64,000 nucleotides of DNA from Asterias rubens (lineage: Eukaryota; Echinodermata; Asteroidea; Forcipulatida; Asteriidae). The DNA lies in the NCBI RefSeq assembly GCF_902459465.1, contig NC_047076.1, positions 14,144,146-14,208,145 on the forward strand, in the 5' to 3' direction. This document shows positions 1-13,600 of the stretch, piece after piece. The number at the start of each line of letters is the position of its first letter. Position 1 is the stretch's first letter. Made by a program: the position numbers and the translations under genes. The notes below the pieces were generated by a model. The model saw nothing but the letters and a program-made list of their open reading frames with translations, did not search any database and was not told the origin of the DNA.

Positions 1-140
1 TTCACGAAACACTAGGATTAATCCTATCTTGAGTTAGGATAAGTTAGGACGGGCACATTGTATCCTAACGTATAAGGATACGGAACTTAAGACATCCTAA
101 GTCCTAGGATTAATCCTAAGCTAGGATGAGTTTGGTGAAA
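1..140. repeat. Foldback MITE, 'GATTAATCC' family
   Basis: Imperfect palindrome whose left end (TTCACGAAACACTAGG, then GATTAATCC) is the inverse of its right end (GATTAATCC ... GTTTGGTGAA). A second copy is at 14737-14905 and a fragment near 53733-53815. No coding capacity. Confidence 0.65.
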
Positions 141-228
141 TCCACGGCTGGGATCATTGGTACACAAACACTCCAGTAATATGCACAAGATTTGTAAACG
201 TAAAAAGCAAAATGAATAAACTCCATAG

Positions 229-610
229 ACTTAAAGGATCTGGGTACTTTTCTAACACAAAACACAATGTTCACAGATTTACATTAAACTTACACAGTTT
301 GAAGATAATGATAATACAAAGCTTCCCTTAAAATATTAGTTGTTGAGGTGCGGTAGTTTTTGAGAAATAAGTAAAACAATGTCATGAAAATACGATTTTA
401 AAAGCTAAAATAATTTTCGTCTCATGATCAGTGAGACGAAAATTATTTTCATGACATTGTTTTACTCTTTTCTCAAAAACTTCAGCTCCTCAGCAAGTAA
501 TATTTTCAGGGAAGCTTTATATTATCATCGTCTTCAAACTGTGTAAGTTTAGTGTAAATCTTTAGACATTGTGTTTTTCGTTCTACAAAAAGTACATAGA
601 CCCTTTAAGG
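229..610. repeat. M2 TTAA-ended MITE
   Basis: Palindromic element bounded by TTAA: left end TTAAAGGATCTGGGTAC, right end the inverse GTACATAGACCCTTTAA. The two arms (about 'AAGATAATGATAATA', 'CTGAGGTGC', 'AATAATTTTCGTCTC') mirror each other around about 425. Other copies are at 2078, 12940, 19835, 24112, 29380 and 53370. Confidence 0.75.
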
Positions 611-724
611 CCGAGTCACACTGCAACGATCACGACGCAAAGAGAACGCATTCTATTGGTTGAATTGCTCCCTGCAGAATAAACCCACGCTCATCCAACC
701 AATCGAGGGCGTGCATTGTTAACA

Positions 725-1095
725 TTCTCGTTTTCGTTCTCGAGGCCTGTGGATTCGAACCCACGACCCTTGCAATTCTAGAGTGGTGTCTAACCAACCA
801 GACTACTGAGATTGTCCGTTAGCTAGAGGCAGTTTGAATCCTGTTTTAATGATAACAAATCCTTATATAGCGCATTTCACAATAACCGTATCAATAGGCT
901 TTACATTAGTGCCCTGGACGTAAGTCCAAAGACATCCCTTTAAAGAAAATGTTTCTCAGCTGCGTTGGGAGTATACAACAGTTTTTACCGCTCCAAAGGC
1001 TGTTTCATTCACAATATCAACATCTACCCTCGCATGTACCCATTTAAACCCCTGGGTGAAGAGAAACAATGACTTAACCACCAGAACTTGAATTT
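725..1095 (-). repeat. Two tRNA-derived SINE fragments
   Basis: On the minus strand 830-735 reads as a tRNA-like head with a box-A-like TAGTCTGGTTGG and box B GGGTTCGAATCC. It is followed by a different SINE body (860-1085) that shares 'CCCCTGGGTGAAGAGAA' with the copies at 1696-2012 and 33000-33235. Degenerate and not foldable as a normal tRNA. Confidence 0.6.
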
Positions 1096-1166
1096 GATTT
1101 TGGCCATGGGTACTTTAAAGTAGTTATGGCAAACTACTGTTGTTTAAGCAACTAAACTATACTCAC

Positions 1167-1269
1167 AGTCCAGGTATGTATAACTTCATCACCAATCTCA
1201 TCTGTGTAGGTCATTGCACTCTCTCCAATTACATCTCCTTCAAACGTGTACTGCTCCTTATTGGTCTCA
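1167..1269 (-). CDS. Integrin alpha exon 19 (calf-2, last exon in window)
   Basis: Residues about 804-838. Encodes VIGESAMTYTDEIGDEVIHT, aligned with VVGEQAMKSEDEVGSLIEY of vertebrate alpha6. Acceptor GACAG, donor GTGAGT, leaves in phase 0, so at least one further exon is required to the left of position 1. Confidence 0.88.
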
Positions 1270-1649
1270 CTGTCATAAGAAAACCATATTGTGTTTAATA
1301 ATAATAACTAGGGGTTATATAGATTGTCAAGGCTGAGTGGTTAAGAGCATCAAATTCAAGTTCTGGTGCAGTCACCGGAGTGTGGGTTCGAATCCCGGTC
1401 GTGACACTTGTGTCCTTGAGCAAGATACTTTACTATAATTGCTTCTCTTTACCCAGGGGTATAAATGGGTACCTGCGAGGGTAGAGGTTGATATTGTGTA
1501 TGAAAAAGCCTTCAGAGCGCCACGGCAACTCGGGGCTGTATACTCCCTATTGGGAGCTGAAAAAGATTAAAGGAATGTTATTTGCCCAATGACCAGGGCA
1601 CTAATGTAAAGCGCATTGGTACGGTTATTGTAAAATGTGCTATATAAGA

Positions 1650-1695
<46 letters not shown>

Positions 1696-4600
1696 GGGCA
1701 TTTTACAATAACCGTCTCAATGCACTGTACATTAGTGCCCTGATCATTGGGCAAATAACAATCCTTCAATCTTTCTCAGCTCCCGAGGAGAATACAGCCC
1801 GAGCTGCCGTGGGCTCTGAAGGCTTCTTCATACACAAGATCAAGCTCTACCCTCGCAGGTACCCATTTATACCCCTGGGTGAAGAGAAGCATTTATAGTA
1901 AAGTATCTTGCTCAAGGACACAAGTGTCACGACCGGGATTCGAACCCACACTCTGGTGACTGCACCAGAACTTGAATTCGATGCTCTTAACCACTCTGCC
2001 ATGACACCCCTAAATTGAAGCAATACACTTTGTCCTATAAAAAACAATTTGCTTTTACATTTTTAAATATTGTCTCTCCTTATAGGATTTGGATACTTTT
2101 TGTAACACAAAACACAACATCCAAAGATTTACATTAAGGGGATGGTACACGCTTGGTAATTACTCATAACAAATATTAACTTAAAAACTGAGTTGGTAAC
2201 AAGCATTGGAGAACTGTTGATAGTATAAAACATTGTGAGAAACGATAGTAAAAGACTTCTAGCTAGAAGTCTTTTATTCCTATCTGAAAGCACACAAATT
2301 CATCCAACAATGGTGTTTTTTCTTTCATTATTTTCTCGCAACTTCGATGACCGATTGAGCCCAAATTTTCACAGGCTTGTTATTATATGCATATGATGGG
2401 ATACACCAAGTGAGAAGACTGGTCTTTGATAATTACCAAACAGGTAACTTCCCTTTAAACTTACACTGTTTGAAGATAATGATAGTAGAAATAAAAGCTT
2501 TCCTTAAAATATTACTTGCTGAGGTGCTGTAGTTTTTTAGAAATGATTAAAACAATGTCATGAAAATAGGTTTTTACATGCTAAAATAATTTCCGTCTCA
2601 TGATCACAGAGATGAAAATGATTTTCATAACATTGTTTTTCTTATTTCTCTAAAATTACAACACCTCAGCAAGTAATATTTTCAGGGAAGCGTTCTACTA
2701 TCGTTATCTTCAAACAGTGTAAGTTTAGTGTAAATCTGTAGACATTGTGTTTTTTGTCCTACACAAACTACATAGACCCTTTAACAAATAATTTTAATCT
2801 TAGTATATTTTCCTGTAATTCAACCTACGGTTGCCATGGGAATTTGTTTTTTAAAGAACAAACCAATACTGAATGAATGAATGAGTGGGATCAGTAATGT
2901 TGGAGTCACCCAAGAGGTTTTCAGACAATACACAAATCCAATAACTTACCCTATAATTTGAATATCTGTGATACTTTGTACTTCAGCAAAGAGACTGACT
3001 TGGTTATCATCTGGATTAGAGTCTCGGTTAGTCCTGAATCAAATTATAATCCAAATAATGATAAACATGCTTCATGGCGCTTGCAGAGGAACATTAAAAA
3101 AATCTCTTTAAACACAAAGTAATTACAGAATTAACAAGAAAGGTATAAAAATCAGTGTCAATTCAGCATAAAATTACAAACGAAAAATGACAAGCAAATA
3201 TAGAAATATGCAATATTTTAAAATGCATAGGTAAGTGCAATGTAAAACGGGCCAGCTTTGACCACTGATAAAATGCTTGTTAAAAGAGACATACACCAAA
3301 ATTTAACTCCTGAAGAAAAATTTATGAATGGAATATTTTTTTTCTTCACCCAGTCAGTTTCCCTTGTGGTTTATATTGATATATGAAACAAAAAACGCAT
3401 CCCCTTAAGGTGATCCCCTGGCTGCCGCTTCCCAGGTTGTATCGTAATTTGGGTGTGATCCCTGGCTACACGGCAGTTAACGGTTGTATGGCTTCTGACT
3501 GGCACCCCCGAACAAAGATATTGACAAAATAGGGACACCGCCAATAGAGGGCTAGATACATGTAGCTTAGTTGGTAGAGCACAGGCACGCTAGTAAATTC
3601 TTTGTCCAACCCCAAAAATCATTTAAATTTTACCCAGTCAGTTTCCTTTGTGGTTAATATTGATGATGGAAAATAAGGGCAGGAGATGATAAAAACCACA
3701 ACAACAGCAGATACATGTGTCTATACAATCATAAAAACGCCTTTTGGAAAAAATAAGTTTCAACCCAACATTTAAAAACATTTATTCTCTTGGTTAAATG
3801 ACTTACGATGTTGCTGACATTCTGATGGTAAAGTTACTAGCATCAGATGGAACGTCCCTTGTATCAAACTTCAACGTGAATGCTTCCTGTTATCAAAAAT
3901 AAAACACAATTTGTATAGATAAGTTGCATAACTGCCATTGGCTGTGCTTTGTGGTCATAATGGGTTGATGGGCGCCCTTACATGCCTGCTTCTCAAACAC
4001 GTTGTAGCCGCGTCCTTCGCAATTCAGCTCTTAGATGCGAGTTAGGATTATTACCCCCCCCCCCCCCCCAAATTCTGAATCATTATTATTATTATTATAT
4101 TTACGGGAAAATTGCATTTTGGCTTGCAGGCGTGTCAAGTAACCAAATCAGGCAACGAGTTTTGTGAAATGTGCGCGTGCTGCACGTTATTCTTGCGCAA
4201 AACGCATGGCATTGCATTCCAAATTGCCCGTAAAGCTGGCTGCTTTACATCATGAGGGAACTATCTATTAAGTGTTTTATCTTCCAGTACGCGCTATTAC
4301 AAATACAATAAAATACAATAATCTTTATTAGATCCCAAAAAGGGTAATTCATTTGCTCGCAAACAGTAAAAACAATCAGATGCTCAAACCAGAGCGTGAT
4401 ATTGACCCATAACCTTCTCCCAGTTTTCATATTGCACTCTGCATATTGTGAGTGTCAGCGCATCACGCTCCACCTTAAATTAGTGTAAAAATCACATTCT
4501 AAATTTTGCGCGTTTGCCATTTAATAACGCTCTGAAATTTTAAACTTAAACAGCGGCTACAGAATGCTCAGGAATATATAGTTGTTACATTTTTGTAATA

Positions 4601-7600
4601 GATGCAGTCATTGGGAAACAGAAAAAAACATACAACGAGTCTCGTACCTCACGTTAAAACATGGTAAAAATGGTTTTTCCTTGAAACACTCCAAGCCAAA
4701 ATTCTGAAAAACGTGAGGTGTAACAAACCCGCGCGACAAAGGAATCATGATGTCATTGACGGCTATTTGATGTGGAAAATAGCGCCCTCAGCTTGACAAA
4801 GTTGGAGAACTGTGTTCAAACACAATTAGGGGAAAATCGTCACTGACGTCAAGGGGTCATTATAATAGATAAGCCGTTTTTTACTCTCAACTGAAAAAGT
4901 CGCGCGGAGTCGAGAGGTGCATTTTTGGCGTAAAATGGTTATAAATCAGTATCTAAGATGTCTGTTTAGCCTAAAAAGGGTAATAGTTAAAATATTGAGA
5001 TTATCCTGTAGCCCCTGTTTAAGGTTGACTTAAATGAGGCTTTAAAGATAAATTTGTTCCGGCCTCACTGGATATGGGAAGCAGAAGCGCTTTATTTTCC
5101 CGTATTCCAGGAGCGTGCGTGTGATAACCAACTCCTTTAATTACTTACCAATTGCTTCTCCTTGTAGGGGTAGCCCAACTTACAAACTATCACAGTAGTG
5201 TTGTCTTCTAACAGATTACAACCATAGCGAATAAGCTAAAAGAAAAGAAAACAATCTTCTCATTACTTCATTTCTTTTCTTTTGTTATACAAAGACCAGA
5301 TCAATGGGAGACTTTGGGTCGCTAGGTGGCAGCAGACTTACCAGGTAAATTACCATTTCTTACGTAGTTCTGAGCATGCGCACATGACCTGGTAAGTCTA
5401 CTGCCACCAAGGGTCCCAAATGTCTCCCATTTATTCAACCAGAAATATCACATTGGTCTGCACACAAATGACCACTAAATCTTAGATCTTGTCTTTGTAC
5501 CACAACATTCAAATCTATTCTCAAAACTTTTTGTAAAAATGAGTGAAAAAGTGGTGGTGTGATACGGAAAGTTTTCCAAATTTCAAAGTAAATGAAGTGA
5601 GACTTTGAATACCTGGGAAGCATCGTCCTCGATCTTACTGAATTCCAGCATCTCTGGGAATGTTATCGTCAGTTTAGCATCATACGCTGGCTCTTCGTTG
5701 TTTCTAACCGTAACGGTTACAAATAGATTCTTGTGTTCTCCAACACGTAGAACTGGTTTTTCCCTGTAAATAATCCATTAAAACAAAGAGTTAAAGGGAA
5801 GGTTTTTGTCAACAAATATTAACTTCAAAACTGACTTGGTCACAAGCATTGGGGAGCTGTTGGTAATATAAAATATTGTGGAAAACGACTTTCTCTGAAG
5901 TAACGTAGTTTTTGAGAAAGAGGTAATTTCTCACTAAAATAATAAAAGAATTCTAGCTAGAATTATTTTATTCCTATTTGAAAGCACACAAATTCGTCCA
6001 ACAAGGGTGTTTTTTCTTTAATCATTTTCTCGCACCTCCGATAACCAATTGAACTCAAATTTTTACAGGCTTGTTATTTTATGCTTATGGTGGGATACAC
6101 CAATTGAGGACACTTAATTGAACTAAAATGGCCTTACTGATCGTCTAGATGCAAGTAGGCTGCAACTTCTAGATCGGTGATGCATTCTCCATCTAGCTGG
6201 GCACACGCCTTGATGAAATCGAGCTGAAGAGAAACAAAGAAAAACACTCAACATATCAATCAATAAATCTTATATACATCATCAGATATCAACCACTTAA
6301 TACACACCTCTTAATATTTATGCATGCATGACGTCATAATTCTTACCCAAAATGAGGCTATGGGCGCACGTCCCCCATCACTTGCACTGGCTGCGCCAAT
6401 CGCCTCATGCATAAATATTAAGAAAGGCGTACAGGCCTGTGAGTGGACCCTTTAAAAAAAGGGCTGAAACAACACATGCACCTTGGGTGTCTTTATTCAG
6501 ACAGATATGAGCACGGTATAAGTCTGTAATTATTATACATGATGTTAGAATGACCGTGTAACGTCAAGTGAGCGCATGTCACGCATTTCTCGTGGGCTGA
6601 TTGTGAAAGCCCATTATTAAATTAACTAGGCTTATCACACATTATTGTACATGTAGTTGTATATTATTATTGACAAGCTTATATAAGGCACACAAGCTCA
6701 TGTAATGGAATTAAAAATTAAAAATTAAAAAAGCAGATTCGATTAAAGCTGACATTTGACATGCCTTCAATGTTCTAGTTTGGTGTTAAACATTGTTTTC
6801 AAACAGTGTACTTGTTATCAATATTAGTCAATAAATTGATCAGTATATCTCATCAAATATCAGTAAGTTAACAATTTGCGACGGTAAGTTAACAATTTTA
6901 AGTCCAATGAGAACATGGCTAAACATGTATAAATCACTGTATAACCACGCCATCTTTGTGACAGTAGAGGTTTGGGATGGTTCAGACGGCCTGATGAAAT
7001 GCAAAAGATGACAGAAGAAGATAAACTTTATTTAACTACAGAAATGATTTTGTAGAGTAAGATGATTACTAATTGACTTTTTTTGATTCGTTCAGACATG
7101 GTGAATGATTCTAATGCTGTTTAAAAACACTGGACACCTTTGGTAATTGTCAAAGACCAGTCTTCCCACTTGGTGTATCTCAATATATGCACCAAATAAC
7201 TCAATTGGCTCTTTAAAGTTGCGAGATAATAATGGAAGAAAAAACACCCTCGTCACACCAAGTTGTGTGCTTTCAGAAGCTTGATTTCGACACCTCAAAG
7301 TCTCTCTGAGGTCTCCAAATCAAATTCATGAGAAATTCTTTCTTTCTCGGAAACTATATTACTTTAGAGGGAGCCGTTTCTCACAATGTTTTATACTATC
7401 AACAGCGTTACCAAGTCAGTTTTTATGCTAAAAATTATTTTGAGTAATGACCAAGAATAGTGTCCACTGCCTTTAAACATTGTAATCATACATGTCTGTA
7501 TCAATAGCTACATCGCATCATGTATCAGTGCATGAGTCGTCATTAAATACACTCTTGTTTAGTCATTATTTCACATATAAACCATCAAAGAGTGAGCATA

Positions 7601-10600
7601 CATTTGGCAAAAACATTCCTTTAAAGACACTGGACACTAATGGTAATTGCCAAAGACCAGTCTTCTCAATTCAGCGTACTGAACCCTTATTATGCGTACT
7701 GAACCCTTATTATGTTAACTATGCCTCTTTCGCATCATGTTGAGTCTTACTTTCACAAAAACAAAATCAATTAAAAAAATGGCAGATTTTGTTCCAGGAA
7801 AAAGTAGTAAATTGTGTACGTTTATATAGGTAGATATTGAGACATTAATGTATGTGAAAGACTATGTTAAGGTTTTTAGAGAAAAATCTAAAATATAAAA
7901 TGATTAATGAGGATATGTACATGTAGTTCCCAGAAGTTTGTTTATTATGTTACTACCATTTTAACTATTTTGGTAATTAGTGTCTGATTATAGTAAAACT
8001 GTGATAGTGTGTGATTTCTAGTGACCTTTATATGGTGCATATTTAATACATTGAATTAGAATTAGATGTAATAATTGGTCACCTGGAAGTCTACGCTTGA
8101 GAATCCATCCTGTCAAAATTAGTAATGCAAATAAATGAATAAATCATAGCAATATACAAACCATAACTGTTGCTTTTAATTCAAAACATGCAAAGTGCAC
8201 AACTAAAAATAACACATGTACATGTATGTGCAATGCTGGAACAAAGAAATCAAAAACATAAAATCAGGAGAGTTAAAGACACTGGACACCTTTGGTAAAT
8301 GTTAAAGGCTAACCTTCTCAATTGGTGTATCTCCACATTATATGCACAAAATAACAAGCCTGTGAAAATTTGAACTTAATTGGTCGTCAAAGGTGCGAGA
8401 TAATAATGAGAAAAAAACCCACCCTCGTCACACAAAGTTGTGTGCTTTCAGATGCTTGATTTTGGGACCTCAAAATCTAATCTGATGTCTCGAAATGAAA
8501 ACTTACTTCTTTCTCGAAACTCGGAAACTACGTTACTTCAAAGAGCTGTTTCTCACAATGTTTTATAACTATCAACAGCTCCCCATTACTCGTTACCAAG
8601 TAAGTTTTATGCTAACAATTATTTTGAGTAATTACCAATAGTGTCCAGTGCCTCTAACCTTTATAATTGAATAGAAAGATTTCATGATTATCCATTTATA
8701 AGGAAATATTTAGAACTCCATAATTTTCCATGATTATAATAGTGAGTGAAAGCAGATCAAGCAAACCATGTGACACAACATTCTCTTGAATAACACAAGC
8801 AAAAAAAGAAAACTGAGGACTTTAAAGGCAGTAGACACTATTGGTAATTACTCAAAATAATTATTAGCTCAAAACCTTACTTGGTAACAAGTGGTGAACA
8901 GCTGTTGATAGTATAAAACACTGTGAGAACTGGCTCCCTCTGAAGTAACGTGGTTTTTGATAAAAAAGTTATTTTCCACAAATTTTATTTCAAGACCACA
9001 GAATTAGATTTAGAGGTCTTGAAATTAAGCATCTGAAAGCACACAACTATGTGTGACAAGGGTGTTTTTCTCTCATTATTATCTCGCAACTTCGACGACC
9101 AATTGAGTTCGAAATTTCACAGGCTTGTTAAAAACATGCATATGTTGAGATACACCAAGTGAGAAGACTAGTCTTTGACAATTACCAATAGTGTCCAGTG
9201 TCTTTAAAGAGGAAATATTTTAAAAATCCAATAACTATCCTTGAGTGCCTTCAGTAATAGGGAGTGACAAACAGATCAAGCAAGCCATGTGACCCAACAT
9301 CTCTTGGATAACACAAGCAACAAATAAAACTGGGGATTTTAAAAGATAACAACCTCCTTCAACTTGAAGTGTAATAACACCAGTAACTTACCTCAGCAAC
9401 TTTAGACGGATCCATCTGACTGTTAAGAATCGCAAACTTGTTGAGATCAGGTACTGGTTCACCTGGGGTAGGGGTCGTCACTTCCACATCAGGTAATTTG
9501 TAGTTTAACTTGAAGGGTATCTTGCGAAAGATATCCGTAAATCCAGGCTGTAGGACAAAGCAATAAATACTTAAATGATATTTTTAAAAAATAGGTTTAC
9601 AGTAACACCCCGTGTGTATCTACCTACTAGGCTGACTATGTTCTTTTGCATGTCAGTAACACCCCGTGTGTATCTACCTACTAGGCTGACTATGTTCTTT
9701 TGCATGTCAGTAACACCACGTGTGTATCTACCTACTAGGCTGACTAGGTTCTTTTGCATGTCAGTAACAACACGTGTGTATCTACCTACTAGGCTGACTA
9801 TGTTCTTTTGCATGTCAGCAACAACATGTGTGTATCTACCTACTAGGCTGACTAGGTTCTTTTGCATGTCAGTAACAACACGTGTGTATCTACCTACTAG
9901 GCTGACTAGGTTCTTTTGCATGTCAGTAACAACACGTGTGTACCTACCTACTAGGCTGACTATGTTCTTTTGCATGTCAGTAACACCACGTGTGTATCTA
10001 CCTACTAGGCTGACTATGTTCTTTTGCATGTCAGTAACACCACATGTGTATCTACCTACTAGGCTGACTAGGTTCTTTTGCATGTCAGTAACACTACGTG
10101 TGTATCTACCTACTAGGCTGACTATGTTCTTTTGCATGTCAGTAACACCACGTGTGTATCTACCTACTAGGCTGACTATGTTCTTTTGCATGTCAGTAAC
10201 ACCACGTGTGTATCTACCTACTAGGCTGACTAGGTTCTTTTGCATGTCAGTAACACTACGTGTGTATCTACCTACTAGGCTGACTGTGTTCTTTTGCATG
10301 TCAGTAACACCACGTGTGTATCTACCTACTAGGCTGACTATGTTCTTTTGCATGTCAGTAACACCACGTGTGTATCTACCTACTAGGCTGACTATGTTCT
10401 TTTGCATGTCAGTAACACCACGTGTGTATCTACCTACTAGGCTGACTAGGTTCTTTTGCATGTCAGTAACACCACGTGTGTATCTACCTACTAGGCTGAC
10501 TATGTTCTTTTGCATGTCAGTAACACCCCGTGTGTATCTACCTACTAGGCTGACTATGTTCTTTTGCATGTCAGTAACACCACGTGTGTATCTACCTACT

Positions 10601-13600
10601 AGGCTGACTAGGTTCTTTTGCATGTCAGTAACACTACGTGTGTATCTACCTACTAGGCTGACTATGTTCTTTTGCATGTCAGTAACACCACGTGTGTATC
10701 TACCTACTAGGCTGACTATGTTCTTTTGCATGTCAGTAACACCACGTGTGTATCTACCTACTAGGCTGACTATGTTCTTTTGCATGTCAGTAACACCCCG
10801 TGTGTATCTACCTACTAGGCTGACTATGTTCTTTTGCATGTCAGTAACACCACGTGTGTATCTACCTACTAGGCTGACTATGTTCTTTTGCATGTCAGTA
10901 ACACTACGTGTGTATCTACCTACTAGGCTGACTATGTTCTTTTGCATGTCAGTAACACCACGTGTGTATCTACCTACTAGGCTGACTATGTTCTTTTGCA
11001 TGTCAGTAACACCACGTGTGTATCTACCTACTAGGCTGACTAGGTTCTTTTGCATGTCAGTAACACCCCGTGTGTATCTACCTACTAGGCTGACTAGGTT
11101 CTTTTGCATGTCAGTAACACCACGTGTGTATCTACCTACTAGGCTGACTATGTTCTTTTGCATGTCAGTAACACCACGTGTGTATCTACCTACTAGGCTG
11201 ACTATGTTCTTTTGCATGTCCCATTCACACGTGTGTATCTACCTACTAGGCTGACTATGTTCTTTTGCATGTCAGTAACAACACGTGTGTATCTACCTAC
11301 TAGGCTGACTAGGTTCTTTTGCACGTCCCATTCACACGTGTGTATCTACCTACTAGGCTGACTATGTTCTTTTGCATGTCAGTAACACCCCGTGTGTACC
11401 TACCTACTAGGCTGACTAGGTTCTTTTGCATGTCAGTAACACCACGTGTGTATCTACCTACTAGGCTGACTATGTTCTTTTGCATGTCAGTAACACCACG
11501 TGTGTATCTACCTACTAGGCTGACTATGTTCTTTTGCATGTCCCATTCACACGTGTGTATCTACCTACTAGGCTGACTATGTTCTTTTGCATGTCAGTAA
11601 CAACACGTGTGTATCTACCTACTAGGCTGACTAGGTTCTTTTGCACGTCCCATTCACACGTGTGTATCTACCTACTAGGCTGACTATGTTCTTTTGCATG
11701 TCAGTAACAACACGTGTGTATCTACCTACTAGGCTGACTAGGTTCTTTTGCATGTCCCATTCACACGTGTGTATCTACCTACTAGGCTGACTATGTTCTT
11801 TTGCATGTCCCATTCGCACGCACATCAAACACATCCAATACTCTCCGTTACTTGGTCCTTACATGTATCTTTGCATGTCCCATTCGCACGCACATCAAAC
11901 ACATCAAATACTCTCCGTTACTTGGTCCTCATCTTTGCATGTCCCATTCGCACGCACATCAAGGCTGACTATGTTCTTTTGCATGTCAGTAACACCACGT
12001 GTGTATCTACCTACTAGGCTGACTATGTTCTTTTGCATGTCAGTAACACCACGTGTGTATCTACCTACTAGGCTGACTATGTTCTTTTGCATGTCCCATT
12101 CGCACGCACATCAAACACATCAAATACTCTCCGTTACTTGGTCCTTACATGTATATTTGCATGTCCCATTCGCACGCACATCAAATACTCTCCGTTACTT
12201 GGTCCTTACATGTATATTTGCATGTCCCATTCGCACGCACATCAAACACATCAAATACTCTCCGTTACTTGGTCCTCATCTTTGCATGTCCCATTCGCAC
12301 GCACATCAAACACATCAAATACTCTCTGTTACTTGGTCCTCATCTTTGAAACTAGGTTGACCAGACTATCAAAGCCTCATATCCTTTGTGGCTAGGTTCC
12401 AAACTTCTTATAAAAAGTTCCTTATTTCCCAGCATGTAACATAGTTTCTATACTGTTCTTTCCCTTTATATTTGCTTACTTTCTCACTGTCCTTTTCTCC
12501 AGTAGTTTGTCCGCCTGTCTGTCTGTTTCGTCTTTGTATTGTCCTAAGCATGTACATTTTGATCATTTATTTTGTTATGAAAAGGCAAGCTGCTACAATC
12601 TAGCTGGCTTACTTTGGGCCTTGCCTCCATGCGCCTTCCTCTAATTTATTATTTTGTTGAATTTTATTTTACATGTATGCATTTCAATGTAGTTCTGTAT
12701 TATTTGTTGAAATTTGTTTGTGGAAATAAATGTGAATTGAATGAATGAATGAATGAATGAATGAGAACTTTTCTTGCTTTATATTCTGCTACTGCGAAGT
12801 AGATTTTTGCAAGTTGGAAGACTTCTCAGTTCTGAAAAGTTCTGCTTATTAACTACTAACTGGGATGGAAGGTAGAAAATGACCAGCATTTCTTCTTTTG
12901 CTTTATTTATACCCAAACCATAGCATAACTGGTTAATACATGTACGTTTTTACATGCTTAAATTCAGATGAAAATAATTTGTTTTACTCATTTCTCAAAA
13001 ACTACAGCACCTCAGTAAGTAAAATTTCAAGGGAAGCTTTCTACTATCATAATCTTCAATCTGTGTAAGTTTAATGTAAACCAAACATTGTGTTTTTTGT
13101 TAGGAAAAAGTACATAGACCCTTTAATATAAAAAGAATAAGCATAATAACCTTACCCTAAGAGTGAACCAAAATCTGGTTGATTTTACAGTCTCTTCATT
13201 ACTTTGAGGTTGAAGAAGAATTGTCTGGTCACGGATGGCATAGGAATCAGACGCTTCAAAGATTACTCTTGAAGTTAAACCCAAATCACGCCTCTCCTCC
13301 TCTGCTTCGATGGAATATTCAACTCCTGAATAAGAAATGATGTAAACATGTTAGCATTACTCCTCACAAATAGTTGTATAATAATAATTTGGGAGGCTAA
13401 TCATCCTTACTCGCAGCTTTTTGAGAAGCAGGCATGCAAGGGCGCCTTTGGCAGCCAGCCACATCAACCCATTATGACCTTGGAGCACAGCCCGAGATCA
13501 AAAGTGTTTGGTTTTTCACCAGGGAGGAAGACCGGATGGTCTGGAAAACCCTCGTGGCACAGTAGAGAACCAACGCACAACTCAACCCACATGACCATGG

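Noticed and set aside
9571..11254. Open frames of about 550 codons on both strands
   Set aside because: They are the 54-bp minisatellite read in frames without stops; period divisible by three, no start context, lying inside an integrin intron.
9600..12350. CRISPR-like repeat array
   Set aside because: Units are contiguous without unique spacers and lie in a eukaryotic intron.
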